DNA of 64,000 bases. It comes from Haloarcula nitratireducens (GTDB taxonomy: Archaea > Halobacteriota > Halobacteria > Halobacteriales > Haloarculaceae). The notes beneath the pieces are model-generated. The model was not told the DNA's origin, ran no database searches, and was given only the letters and a program-made list of their open reading frames with translations. The stretch is from assembly GCF_019599505.1 (NCBI RefSeq), contig NZ_RKLT01000004.1, forward strand, positions 124,001 to 188,000. Direction: 5' to 3'. The translations under genes and the position numbers were made by a program. This document shows, piece after piece, positions 32,581 to 41,177 of the stretch; position 1 is the stretch's first letter, and every line of letters begins with the position of its first letter.

Positions 32581-33429
32581 TCACTCGACCAACCGCTCGA
32601 TCTCGGTCACGAGCACGTCGCTCGCGCCGACCCCCTTGAGGTCGTTGATGGTCTCGAAGACGTCGCTGTCGTCGACGACGGCGTGGACCGCCACGTCGTC
32701 CGAGCCGGCGATGTCCATCACCGTCGGGCCACCCATCCCCGGCAGCACGTCTTTCACGTCGTCTAAGGCTTCGTCGGGAACGTTCATCATGAGATACCGC
32801 TTCCCCTCCGCCGAGAGGACGGAGTGAAGGGCCATCTTGACCTGCTGGACCTTCTCGTCGTCGGCCACGTCCTCGCGGGCGAACAGGCGCACGGAGGATT
32901 TCAGTACCTCGTCGACGATAGCCAGTCGGTTCATCCGCAGGGTGGTCCCCGTCGAGGTGATGTCGATGATGCCGTCGGCGATGTCGACGTGCGGCGTGAG
33001 TTCGGTCGCGCCCGAGACCTCCGCGATGTCCACTTCGACGTCGAGTTCGGCGAAGTAGTTCCGGGCGATGTTGGGGAACTCCGTGGCGACGGTCCCGCCG
33101 TCCAAGTCGTAGACGGTCTCGATGTCGCCGTCTTCGGGCGCGGCGAGGACGAGGCGACAGCTCCCGAATTCGAGGTCGAGCAGTTCCTCCAAGTTTCCGG
33201 GGTCGGCCTCTCGAACCTGGTCGAGACCGGTGATACCGACGTCGGCGGCCCCGTCGGAGACGTATTCGGGGATGTCCGCCGCGCGGGCGTAGAGGACGGT
33301 CACCTCCGGGTCGACGGTGTCGGCGTACAGCTGTCGGTCGGCTCCGTCGACGATGTGGAGACCGGCCCGTTCGAGTAAGTCCTCCGCCGGGTCGTGCAGG
33401 CGGCCCTTGTTGGGGACGGCGATGCGCAT
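32581..33429 (-). CDS. hisG: ATP phosphoribosyltransferase (long form)
   Basis: 282 residues beginning [23 protein letters not shown], the HisG signature. The PRPP loop [27 protein letters not shown] equivalent is visible at about 156-183. The last 75 residues form the HisG_C ACT-like domain (from [21 protein letters not shown]) that makes this the long, HisZ-independent form inhibited by histidine. It catalyses the first step of histidine synthesis. No other his gene is in the window. Confidence 0.95.
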   Translation of the reverse strand: MRIAVPNKGRLHDPAEDLLERAGLHIVDGADRQLYADTVDPEVTVLYARAADIPEYVSDGAADVGITGLDQVREADPGNLEELLDLEFGSCRLVLAAPEDGDIETVYDLDGGTVATEFPNIARNYFAELDVEVDIAEVSGATELTPHVDIADGIIDITSTGTTLRMNRLAIVDEVLKSSVRLFAREDVADDEKVQQVKMALHSVLSAEGKRYLMMNVPDEALDDVKDVLPGMGGPTVMDIAGSDDVAVHAVVDDSDVFETINDLKGVGASDVLVTEIERLVE

Positions 33430-33518
33430 ACGCCCCCTGCGACGGCGCGGGTCAACTGTCTTTCCCCTCGCGGTTCGGGACCCGGCGAACTAAGAGCGGG
33501 GGCGTCTAACCCCGCGCC

Positions 33519-34817
33519 ATGACCGAACTCCTCGTCACCGGCGGGCAGGTCCTCCGCCCCGATATGACAGTCGAACGCGCCGACGTCCTCGTCGATCAGG
33601 ACGACGGCGAGATACTGGCCGTCGAATCCCCCGGCGAACTCGCTGGCGACGACGAGCTCGACGCGGGCGACGGCCTCGTGGTGCCCGGCCTGGTCAACGC
33701 CCACACGCACGTCGCGATGACCCTGCTTCGAGGCTACGCCGACGACAAACCACTTGATGCGTGGTTACAGGAGGACATCTGGCCCGTCGAGGGCGAACTG
33801 ACTCCCGAGGACGTGCGGGTCGGCGCGGAACTCGGCCTCGTCGAGATGGTGAAGTCGGGGACGACGGCGCTGTCGGACATGTACTTCCACGTCGAGGAGA
33901 TAGCGGCGGCCGTCGAACAGGCGGGCGTTCGGGCCGCTCTGGGCCACACCGCCGTCACCGTCGGCAAGGACGAGGAGGGCGCACGCGACGACGTTCGACA
34001 GAGCCTGGAGACCGCCCGTGACCTCGACGGCGCGGCCGACGGCCGCATCAGCACGACGTTCCAGCCCCACAGCCTGACCACCGTCGGCGAGCGGTACCTC
34101 CGCGAGTACGTCCCCGAGGCGAACGCCGCGGAGTTGCCCGTCCACCTCCACGCCAACGAGACCACCGACGAGGTCACGCCCATCGTCGATGAACACGGGC
34201 TGCGACCGCTCGAATACGCCGACGACGTGGGCCTGCTCGCAGAAGACTCGTTCCTCGCCCACTGCGTGCACGTCGACGAGACTGAGATCGACCTGTTGGC
34301 CGAAACGGGGACCGGCGTCGCTCACTGCCCGGCCTCGAACATGAAACTCGCCAGCGGGATGGCTCCGGTCCAGCGGCTCCTCGACGCGGGCGTCACCGTC
34401 GGCATCGGGACCGACGGCGCGGCCTCGAACAACGATCTCGACATGTTCGACGAGATGCGCGACGCCGCGATGATCGGGAAACTCGCCGCCGACGACGCCA
34501 GCGCCGTCGCCGCCGAGACGGTCGTGGAGATGGCGACCGAGAACGGGGCCGAGCTGCTCGGCATCGACAGCGGCCGCATCGAACCCGGTGCGAACGCCGA
34601 CCTCGCGGTGCTCTCGCTGGATTCGCCCCATCTGACGCCGGCCCACGACCTCGTCTCGCATCTGGCCTACGCCGCCACCGGGAGCGACGTTCGCCACACC
34701 GTCTGTGACGGCGAGGTACTGATGCGCGACCGAGACGTGACGGTCTTCGACGAAGAGGCGGTTCGGGAGCGGGCACAGGCGCACGCGGACGCGGTCGTCG
34801 ACCGCGCGTCGAATTGA
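33519..34817 (+). CDS. 5'-deoxyadenosine/SAH deaminase-type amidohydrolase
   Basis: 432 residues of the metal-dependent amidohydrolase superfamily. The metal site is NAHTHVAMTLLRGYADD (about 64-80), and further ligands lie in LHANET (about 210), HCVHVDE (about 248) and IGTDGAASNNDLDMFDEMR (about 298-316). This set is that of MtaD/DadD-type deaminases, which act on S-adenosylhomocysteine, methylthioadenosine or 5'-deoxyadenosine. With adenosylhomocysteinase only 1 kb downstream, it probably belongs to SAH recycling. Confidence 0.88.
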   Translation: MTELLVTGGQVLRPDMTVERADVLVDQDDGEILAVESPGELAGDDELDAGDGLVVPGLVNAHTHVAMTLLRGYADDKPLDAWLQEDIWPVEGELTPEDVRVGAELGLVEMVKSGTTALSDMYFHVEEIAAAVEQAGVRAALGHTAVTVGKDEEGARDDVRQSLETARDLDGAADGRISTTFQPHSLTTVGERYLREYVPEANAAELPVHLHANETTDEVTPIVDEHGLRPLEYADDVGLLAEDSFLAHCVHVDETEIDLLAETGTGVAHCPASNMKLASGMAPVQRLLDAGVTVGIGTDGAASNNDLDMFDEMRDAAMIGKLAADDASAVAAETVVEMATENGAELLGIDSGRIEPGANADLAVLSLDSPHLTPAHDLVSHLAYAATGSDVRHTVCDGEVLMRDRDVTVFDEEAVRERAQAHADAVVDRASN

Positions 34818-34883
34818 AAGATAAACGTCCAGAATAGATTTTAAACTCTCTCGGCCGGTTAGCGCCGTCGATATCACCGATGG

Positions 34884-34920
34884 AAACCCGGCTGAACGGA
34901 GTGAACGAGAGTACGGGTTT
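34884..34920 (+). repeat. Hairpin with GAACGGAGTGA loop downstream of the deaminase gene
   Basis: Arms AAACCCG (34884-34890) and CGGGTTT (34914-34920) enclose a loop with gaacggagtgaacgaga. The loop word matches those of the other hairpins in this window. Confidence 0.55.
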
Positions 34921-34950
34921 ATTGCCAGATACCGTCTCGCTACTGACGAG

Positions 34951-35781
34951 ATGCGCACCAAACTACTCGCACTGACCGCTGCGATCGGCATGGTCCTGTT
35001 CGCCGTCGGACCCGGCGTCGCCACCGCGGCCGCCGGGACGACGGACGATGGAACGCTGGCCGTCGGGGTCAGTCAGGCAGGGAACCAAGAAGCGACGGTG
35101 ACCGTCACGGACGACGACACCGCCGTCGAGAACGCGTCGGTGAGCGTCGAGGCGCTCGACAACGGCACGTACGCGGGCACCGGCGACTACGCGACCGGCG
35201 AGAACGGCACGGTCGAGCTGTCCGCCCCCGAGGAGAACGTCACCGTCGAAGTGACCGCGACCGTCGGCAACGAGACGGCGACGACGACGGCCGAGCTGAC
35301 CGCCGACGCCGAGGAGACGACCGGGAGCTTCGGCGCTCGCGTCTCGTCGTTCGTCCGGTACCTGCTCCAGCACGGTTCGACCAACATCGGCCCGGAGGTC
35401 GCCGAGTTCGTGACCCAGAACAACCCCGGCAACGCTCCTGACCACGCCGGCCCGCCCGAAGACGCGGGTCCCGAACGCGCGAGCGCTGAGGGCGAGAACG
35501 CGAGCGACGGGAACGAGACCGCCGCCGAACGGAGAGGCGAGCGTGGCCCGTCGGAGCGCGCGAACGCCCCCGAAGAGCGCGGACAGCGCGGTGAGCAGAC
35601 GAACGCGAGCGAAGGCGAGGAGAACGAGACCGAGGAAACCGAGGCGGAAGCGAGCGAGGAAGCGGACGCTGACGAAGAAGCGACCGAGGAAGAGACCGAC
35701 GGCGAGGACGCTGACGGCGGCTCGAACGACGACGACAGCGGCCCGCCGGCCCACGCGAACGGGAACGGCGACGGTCGCTGA
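34951..35781 (+). CDS. Secreted acidic repeat-rich protein
   Basis: 276 residues. A Sec-type signal peptide (MRTKLLALTAAIGMVLFAVGP...ATA, about 1-26) is followed by a short beta-sandwich-like domain (about 30-120, with ASVSVEALDNGTYAGTG). A linker then precedes a long low-complexity tail (about 170-276) very rich in E, D, A, G and N, with many N-x-[ST] sequons (NAS, NGT, NET). It ends PPAHANGNGDGR. Export and N-glycosylation are likely, function unknown. It sits between two SAH-metabolism genes but shares no obvious role with them. Confidence 0.7.
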   Translation: MRTKLLALTAAIGMVLFAVGPGVATAAAGTTDDGTLAVGVSQAGNQEATVTVTDDDTAVENASVSVEALDNGTYAGTGDYATGENGTVELSAPEENVTVEVTATVGNETATTTAELTADAEETTGSFGARVSSFVRYLLQHGSTNIGPEVAEFVTQNNPGNAPDHAGPPEDAGPERASAEGENASDGNETAAERRGERGPSERANAPEERGQRGEQTNASEGEENETEETEAEASEEADADEEATEEETDGEDADGGSNDDDSGPPAHANGNGDGR

Positions 35782-35793
35782 ACCCGCTTCGGT

Positions 35794-35802
35794 ATCGTTT
35801 TA
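35794..35802 (+). promoter_or_regulatory. TATA element of ahcY
   Basis: cgttttagg lies 25-33 bases upstream of the ahcY ATG, giving it a leaderless promoter independent of the secreted-protein gene. Confidence 0.5.
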
Positions 35803-35826
35803 GGAACACTGGCCGTCTTCCCGGGC

Positions 35827-37104
35827 ATGACAGCCCCTATTTCTGAGCGACTCGACGACGTGGAGGCGGCCCGCGAGTCGGGCCGGCGGAAGATGGACTG
35901 GGCGGCCCAGCACATGCCCATCTGCGCGTCGCTGCGCGAGGAGTTCGAGACCGACCAGCCCTTCGCCGGCGAGCGGATCGGTATGGCGATGCACGTCGAG
36001 GCGAAGACGGCGGTGCTCGCCGAACTGCTGGCCCAGGGCGGCGCGGAAGTCGCTATCACCGGGTGTAACCCGCTCTCGACGCACGACGACGTGAGCGCGG
36101 CGCTGGACGCGGTGGATGGCGTCACCTCCTACGCCGAACGCGGCGTCGACGACGAGGAGTACTACGCCGCTATCGAGGCCGTCATCGACCACGAACCCAC
36201 GATTACGGTCGACGACGGGATGGACCTCGTCGCGGCGATTCACGAGGACTACCCCGATCTCATCGACACCATCGCCGGCGGGGCCGAGGAGACCACCACC
36301 GGCGTCCACCGCCTGCGCGCGATGGATGCGGACGGCGAACTCGACTATCCGGTGTTCGCGGTCAACGACACGCCGATGAAGCGCCTCTTCGACAACGTCC
36401 ACGGCACCGGCGAGTCCTCGCTGGCCTCCATCGCCATGACGACGAACCTCTCGTGGGCCGGCAAGACCGTCGTCGTCGCCGGCTACGGCCACTGCGGGAA
36501 GGGCGTCGCGAAGAAGGCCAGCGGGCAGAACGCCGACGTGGTCGTCACCGAGGTCGAACCCCGCCGCGCGCTCGAAGCGCACATGGAGGGGTACGACGTC
36601 ATGCCGATGGCCGAAGCGGCCGAAGAGGGCGACGTGTTCATCACGACCACCGGGAACCGGGACGTCATCGTCGAAGACCACTTCGAGAACATGCAGGACG
36701 GCGTTCTGCTGGCGAACGCCGGTCACTTCGACGTGGAGATCAACTTAGAGGCCCTCTCGGAGATGGCCGCCGACACCTACGAGGCCCGCGACGGCGTGCA
36801 GGCCTACGAGATGCCCGACGGTCGCCGCCTGAACGTGCTCGCCGAGGGTCGACTGGTGAATCTGGCGACGCCCATCGCGCTGGGCCACCCGGTCGAAGTG
36901 ATGGACCAGAGCTTCGGGATTCAGGCCGTCGTCGTCCGCGAACTGGTCGAGAACGGCGACGCCTACGACGCCGGCGTCCACGACGTACCTGATAGGTTGG
37001 ACAAGGAAGTCGCCGAAGTGAAGTTGGCCGCCGAGGGCGTCGATTTCGACGGGCTGACGGACGAACAGGCCGAGTATATGGATTCGTGGCAGCACGGGAC
37101 GTAG
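35827..37104 (+). CDS. ahcY: Adenosylhomocysteinase
   Basis: 425 residues, the normal archaeal length. Substrate-site blocks are ITGCNPLSTHDDV (about 77-89) and TTTGVHRLRAM (about 157-167), the latter carrying the TGV signature. The NAD loop is VVVAGYGHCGKGVA (about 216-229), and the C-terminus has LAEGRLVNLATPIALGHPVEVMDQSF (about 338-363). It reversibly splits S-adenosylhomocysteine (or S-inosylhomocysteine in some archaea), removing the inhibitor of methyltransferases. Its stop codon runs straight into a 9-bp hairpin. Confidence 0.96.
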   Translation: MTAPISERLDDVEAARESGRRKMDWAAQHMPICASLREEFETDQPFAGERIGMAMHVEAKTAVLAELLAQGGAEVAITGCNPLSTHDDVSAALDAVDGVTSYAERGVDDEEYYAAIEAVIDHEPTITVDDGMDLVAAIHEDYPDLIDTIAGGAEETTTGVHRLRAMDADGELDYPVFAVNDTPMKRLFDNVHGTGESSLASIAMTTNLSWAGKTVVVAGYGHCGKGVAKKASGQNADVVVTEVEPRRALEAHMEGYDVMPMAEAAEEGDVFITTTGNRDVIVEDHFENMQDGVLLANAGHFDVEINLEALSEMAADTYEARDGVQAYEMPDGRRLNVLAEGRLVNLATPIALGHPVEVMDQSFGIQAVVVRELVENGDAYDAGVHDVPDRLDKEVAEVKLAAEGVDFDGLTDEQAEYMDSWQHGT

Positions 37105-37133
37105 GGAGGTTCTGAGCGGAGCGAAGAACCTCC
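37105..37133 (+). repeat. 3' hairpin of ahcY with GAGCGGAGCGA loop
   Basis: Perfect 9-bp arms GGAGGTTCT (37105-37113) and AGAACCTCC (37125-37133) enclose an 11-nt loop gagcggagcga. It begins with the base after the stop codon. The hairpin after the gene ending at 44220 has the same stem length and almost the same loop. Confidence 0.65.
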
Positions 37134-37172
37134 GAAAGCGACGCGGCGACCGCAGGGAGCCGCGAGCAGGAG

Positions 37173-37198
37173 AGTCACTCCGAACGGAGTGAGTGACT
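37173..37198 (+). repeat. Second hairpin downstream of ahcY
   Basis: Arms AGTCACTC (37173-37180) and GAGTGACT (37191-37198) around cgaacggagt, again a GAACGGAGT loop word. Confidence 0.55.
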
Positions 37199-37258
37199 TC
37201 GATGAGTCGAACGGATAGTTTCGTCGGTCGAGAAGCGGCGGTTTCCGTCGGCTGTGGT

Positions 37259-37903
37259 CTACGACGTGGACGCCTCGTTTCTGAAATTCGATACTTCTCC
37301 GGACACGGAGACGTGTTGTTGTTCGTCGATATCCAGCCGAAGCGTCAGCGTCGCCAACCGGACTGGTTCGGGCGTTTCGACGATATCTTGATGTCGATAC
37401 GTCCCTGCAGGTAGACACGACTCGGCCTCGGCGGCCGTGTAAATGTCATACTTTCCGGAGAGTTGGGCTCCGGGAGTGAGTTCCCGATACTCCAGCGAAC
37501 TCTGAATCCCGTCTCGCCCGTCCTCAGGATAGCGCCAGCACCCTGCTGACGTTCGTACAGGGTCACCGCGTAATACCCCGCGAGATTCCGGGTCGAGAAC
37601 GAGCGTGTCCGTTCGGACTACGTTTTCTTCGGGGACTGTGTCACTGAAGAGGAGTGTTGGACCGAATCCGAGACTGATTGTGCTATTCCCGCTATTCGTA
37701 AGCGTCGCCGCCACCCTTGCCGGTGCGTCGGCCGACGATTGGCGCAGAACCTCGCCTGTAAGTTTCAATTCTGGCTGTTGCTGGGCCGTGGGTTCCGGTG
37801 ACCGCGTCGCGGGTACGCCTGAAGTCGGTGACGTGCACCCAGCGAAACCGCCACTGAGTGCGACACCGGCTAGTTGGAGAGCGGACCGTCGAGAGAGATG
37901 CAT
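37259..37903 (-). CDS. Tat-exported lipoprotein, hypothetical
   Basis: 214 residues. The N-terminus HLSRRSALQLAGVALSGGFAGC contains a twin arginine, a hydrophobic core and a lipobox with C23, as in haloarchaeal Tat lipoproteins. The mature part (about 45-210) is predicted mostly beta (VAATLTNSGNSTISLGFGPTLLF), resembling small immunoglobulin-like extracellular domains. Its neighbours give no functional hint. The region is less GC-rich than the surrounding genes, suggesting faster evolution or transfer. Confidence 0.65.
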   Translation of the reverse strand: MHLSRRSALQLAGVALSGGFAGCTSPTSGVPATRSPEPTAQQQPELKLTGEVLRQSSADAPARVAATLTNSGNSTISLGFGPTLLFSDTVPEENVVRTDTLVLDPESRGVLRGDPVRTSAGCWRYPEDGRDGIQSSLEYRELTPGAQLSGKYDIYTAAEAESCLPAGTYRHQDIVETPEPVRLATLTLRLDIDEQQHVSVSGEVSNFRNEASTS

Positions 37904-38002
37904 ACGTCGTCGTTTCTACCGACTGGTAAATGCTTTCTCCGTATCGGGCGATTCGTAGACAACAGTGTAAGAGAACCGGCCTGCGGTATCACGAGATCCT
38001 CC

Positions 38003-39499
38003 TCAGTCGGCCGGCGTCGCGACCTCGGTCGCGTCGGCGTCGCCGTCGTCCTCGACGACGCCGCCGAGCCAGCCACCGTGGAGGAAGAAGGCGACGGCGG
38101 CGACGGTAGCGGCGACGTTGGAGGCCGCGATGCCGTACCACGCGCCCGTCGCGCCCATGCCGAGGACGACGACGAGGAACGCCGCGGCGGCGGCGCGGAA
38201 GCCCCACATCGTCACCAGTCCGAGGGCCATCGAGAGGCGGGTCGAGCCGGCACCGTGGAACGCGCCGTTGATCATGTGGAAGACCGCCATGACGGCCCAC
38301 GTCGGGGCGACGATGCGGACGAACGTCGCGCCGTGGTCGACGACGCTCCCCGCTCGCTCGCCGGTGATGAACACGCCGACGATGGCGGGGGCGAAGTGGA
38401 CGGCGAGCGCCCCGGCGACGACGAACGTCACCACCAGAATGGCGCTGGCGAGCAGGACCGTCCGTCGGGCGCGCTCTCGCTCCCCGGCTCCGAGGTTCTG
38501 GCCGACCACCGTCTCGACGGCCATCCCCATGCCGATCATCGGGAGCCAGACGAGCGAGGTGAAGCGGCTGCCGATGCCGTAGGCGGCGACGGCGTCGGCG
38601 CTCACGAGGGCGACCAGTGCAGTCATGACGGTGACCGACAGCGCCTGCGTGCTCTGTTCGACACTGAGCGGGCCGCCGACGCTGACGAGTTTCCGCATCG
38701 TCTCGGGGTCGGGCCGGAGGTCAGCGAGCGACAGCTCGATGCCGACGCGGCCGGTGAAGAGGAGCCAGAAGCCGACGCCGGCGGCGAGGCCCCTGGAGAA
38801 CACCGTCGCGATGGCCGCGCCCTCGACGCCCAAGCCCGTGAATCCCGTCGCGGCGAGCGCGCTGGCACCCAGTTCTTCGAGACCGAGCCACACCAGTAGC
38901 GGGTTGTCCGCGAAGCCGAGGATGAGGATGGGGTCTAAGACGACGTTGAGCGCGACGCTGCCGACCATCAGGTACATCGGCGTCTTGGTGTCGCCCCAGC
39001 CGCGGAGCAGGGCGTGGAAGATGAAGAAACCGAAGAGGAAGTACAGGCCCAGGAAGACGTAGCGGGTGTACGTGACCGCCATCTCGTGGATGGCCGTGCC
39101 GGGCTGGGAGCCGATGAGCGCGAGCAGGTGCGGCGTCACCAGGTAGCCGACGACGGAGATGACCACGGAGAGCGCGGTGACGAAGACGAACGTCTGCCCG
39201 GCGACGTGGCTCACCTGCGCGTCGTTCTCCGCGCCGGTGTGCTGGGAGATGAGGATGGTTCCGGCCGCGGCGATGCCGCCGCCGACGCTCACCAGCAGGA
39301 AGACGATGGGCCACGAGAACGAGAGCGCGCTCACGGCGTCGCGACCGAGGCGGCCGACCCAGAAGGTGTCGGCGAGGTTGTAGAGCGTCTGGAGGAGCTG
39401 CGTCGCCACTAGCGGCGCGGCAAGCGCCAACAGGGGACGGAGGAGACTGCCCCGCGTGAACCGCTCCGCCTGCTCGCTCGTCGCCGTCACCGGCACCAC
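38003..39499 (-). CDS. MATE family multidrug/toxin exporter, copy 1
   Basis: 498 residues with about twelve helices in two matching halves, each opening with a MATE signature (LLALAAPLVATQLLQTLYNLADTFWVGRLG at about 21-50, and SVGGPLSVEQSTQALSVTV in the second half). MATE proteins export drugs or metabolites using Na+ or H+ gradients. The acidic C-terminal tail is short. The start is one of two adjacent GTGs at 39499/39496. A strong 26-bp palindrome lies 28-53 bases upstream. A paralogue is encoded directly upstream on the same strand. Confidence 0.88.
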   Translation of the reverse strand: MVPVTATSEQAERFTRGSLLRPLLALAAPLVATQLLQTLYNLADTFWVGRLGRDAVSALSFSWPIVFLLVSVGGGIAAAGTILISQHTGAENDAQVSHVAGQTFVFVTALSVVISVVGYLVTPHLLALIGSQPGTAIHEMAVTYTRYVFLGLYFLFGFFIFHALLRGWGDTKTPMYLMVGSVALNVVLDPILILGFADNPLLVWLGLEELGASALAATGFTGLGVEGAAIATVFSRGLAAGVGFWLLFTGRVGIELSLADLRPDPETMRKLVSVGGPLSVEQSTQALSVTVMTALVALVSADAVAAYGIGSRFTSLVWLPMIGMGMAVETVVGQNLGAGERERARRTVLLASAILVVTFVVAGALAVHFAPAIVGVFITGERAGSVVDHGATFVRIVAPTWAVMAVFHMINGAFHGAGSTRLSMALGLVTMWGFRAAAAAFLVVVLGMGATGAWYGIAASNVAATVAAVAFFLHGGWLGGVVEDDGDADATEVATPAD

Positions 39500-39526
39500 C
39501 GCCGGGGCGAGAAGAGACCGAACATG

Positions 39527-39552
39527 ATACTGACTGGTCGGTCAGTCAGTAT
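39527..39552. promoter_or_regulatory. Palindromic operator upstream of MATE copy 1
   Basis: Perfect 9-bp arms atactgact (39527-39535) and agtcagtat (39544-39552) flank 8 bases that continue the tgactgg-tcggtca symmetry. It overlaps the expected TATA position for the gene starting at 39499. The form is that of a TetR/AcrR-type repressor site. Confidence 0.65.
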
Positions 39553-39593
39553 AGCCGTTGCGTGAGTACGGTACGCTCTCGCACACGAGCGTT

Positions 39594-41084
39594 TTAGCCG
39601 GCGGAGACGGTCGACTCGCGATCGTCGGCCTCGTCCGCGTCGTCCTCGACGACGGAGTCGTCCCAGTTCCCGAAGACGAACCACGCGGCGACGATGGCGG
39701 CGGCGGCGACGTGGGAGACGGCGACTCCCCACCAGACGCCGGCAGCGCCCATACCGAGGACGGTGATGAAGACGAGCGTGGGTGGGATGCGAAAGAGCCA
39801 CTGAGAGGTGATCGAGAACGCCAGCGCGGTGCGCGTGCTGCCGGCCCCCCGGAAGGCGGCGTTGAAGAGGTGGAACAGCCCCATGAACACGTACGTCGGG
39901 CCGATGATGCGGAAGTAGTCGGCCCCCATCGACAGGATCTCGGGGTCGGTCCGGCCCGCGTCGAAGAACGAGGCGACGATGGCCGCGGCGAAGGCGTAGG
40001 CCCCGGCGCTGGCGAGCAGGAAGAGACCGCCGCCGAGACCGGCCGCCAGGAGGACGGACCGCCGGGCGCGGGCCGTCTGGTCCGCGCCGAGGTTCTGTCC
40101 CACCGCCGTCTCGACGCCCTGTGCGAGACCGACCGCGGGGAGGTAGACCAGCGTGTTGATGCGGTTGCCGACGCCGTAGGCCGCGACGGCGTTGGTGCCG
40201 ACCATCGCCACGAGGACGGTCATCCCGGTGTAGGCCAGCGAATCCGCCGACCGTTCGAGCCCGGCGGGACCGCCCACGTCGAGTATCTTCCGGACCGTCT
40301 CGCGGTCCGGCCGAAGATCCGAAAGCGAGAGAGCGATGCCCAACCGACCCGAGAAGAGGAGCCAGAAGCCCGCGATCGCCGCCCCGCCGCGGGCGATGAC
40401 GGTGGCGATGGCCGCCCCCTCGACGCCCATGCCGGCGAAGCCCGTCAGGTCGTACAGCGTCGCTTCGAGACCCGTCAGCCCGGCCATTTCAAAGACGACG
40501 TTATCGTCGAACCCGAGCACGAAGAAGGGGTCGAGCACGGCGTTTGCGAGGACGCTGCCGAGCATCAGGTACATCGGCGTCTTCGTGTCGCCCCAGCCCC
40601 GCAGGATGGCCTGAAACGCGAACGCGCCGAACATGAACGCCGTCCCGGCGAAGACGATGCGGGTGTAGTCGACGGCCATCGCGTGAATGGCCGACCCCGG
40701 CGTCGTTCCGACGTAGGGCAGCAAAATCGGGGCGACGAGAAACCCGACCGCAGAGAGAAAGCCCGAGACGGCGGCCGTGACCGCTATGGTCTGTCCGGCG
40801 ACGGTCCGCACTCGCTCCTCGTTGCCCGCGCCGCGGTGCTGAGAGACGAGAACCGTGCCGGCGATGGTCAGCCCGCTCCCGAGCGAGATGGTCACGAAGA
40901 TGAAGGGGAGCGAGTAGGTCAGCGCCGCGACCGCCTCGCCGCCCAGCTGGCCGACGACGAACGTATCGACGAGGTTGTACGCGACCTGGAGGAGTTGCGT
41001 GCCCACGAGCGGCAGGGAGAGGGCCAACAGCGGACGCAGGAGCGCCCCCTCGGTCAGATCCACGGAGCGGTCGGTCTCTGGCAC
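39594..41084 (-). CDS. MATE family multidrug/toxin exporter, copy 2
   Basis: 496 residues from GTG at 41084. The same architecture as copy 1: LLALSLPLVGTQLLQVAYNLVDTFVVGQLGGEAVAALTY near the N-terminus and AFQAILRGWGDTKTPMYLMLGS, a segment almost shared with copy 1 (ALLRGWGDTKTPMYLMVGS). The two are therefore tandem paralogues. A TATA element (gtgataattc) sits 25-34 bases upstream and supports the start. The open frame continues far upstream to 41930, but that part is the antisense of priL and is rejected. Confidence 0.88.
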   Translation of the reverse strand: MPETDRSVDLTEGALLRPLLALSLPLVGTQLLQVAYNLVDTFVVGQLGGEAVAALTYSLPFIFVTISLGSGLTIAGTVLVSQHRGAGNEERVRTVAGQTIAVTAAVSGFLSAVGFLVAPILLPYVGTTPGSAIHAMAVDYTRIVFAGTAFMFGAFAFQAILRGWGDTKTPMYLMLGSVLANAVLDPFFVLGFDDNVVFEMAGLTGLEATLYDLTGFAGMGVEGAAIATVIARGGAAIAGFWLLFSGRLGIALSLSDLRPDRETVRKILDVGGPAGLERSADSLAYTGMTVLVAMVGTNAVAAYGVGNRINTLVYLPAVGLAQGVETAVGQNLGADQTARARRSVLLAAGLGGGLFLLASAGAYAFAAAIVASFFDAGRTDPEILSMGADYFRIIGPTYVFMGLFHLFNAAFRGAGSTRTALAFSITSQWLFRIPPTLVFITVLGMGAAGVWWGVAVSHVAAAAIVAAWFVFGNWDDSVVEDDADEADDRESTVSAG

Positions 41085-41108
41085 GTCCGACCCTACATAG
41101 ACGCGAAG

Positions 41109-41118
41109 TGATAATTCA
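41109..41118 (-). promoter_or_regulatory. TATA element of MATE copy 2
   Basis: gtgataattc on the minus strand at the expected distance from the GTG at 41084. Confidence 0.5.
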
Positions 41119-41142
41119 TCTGGATTGGTCCGACCCGGGACG

Positions 41143-41152
41143 GCAAATTTAT
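41143..41152 (+). promoter_or_regulatory. TATA element of priL
   Basis: gcaaatttat lies 26-35 bases before the priL ATG. Confidence 0.5.
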
Positions 41153-41177
41153 TCGCCCACGTCCGAAACGCCAGTCC

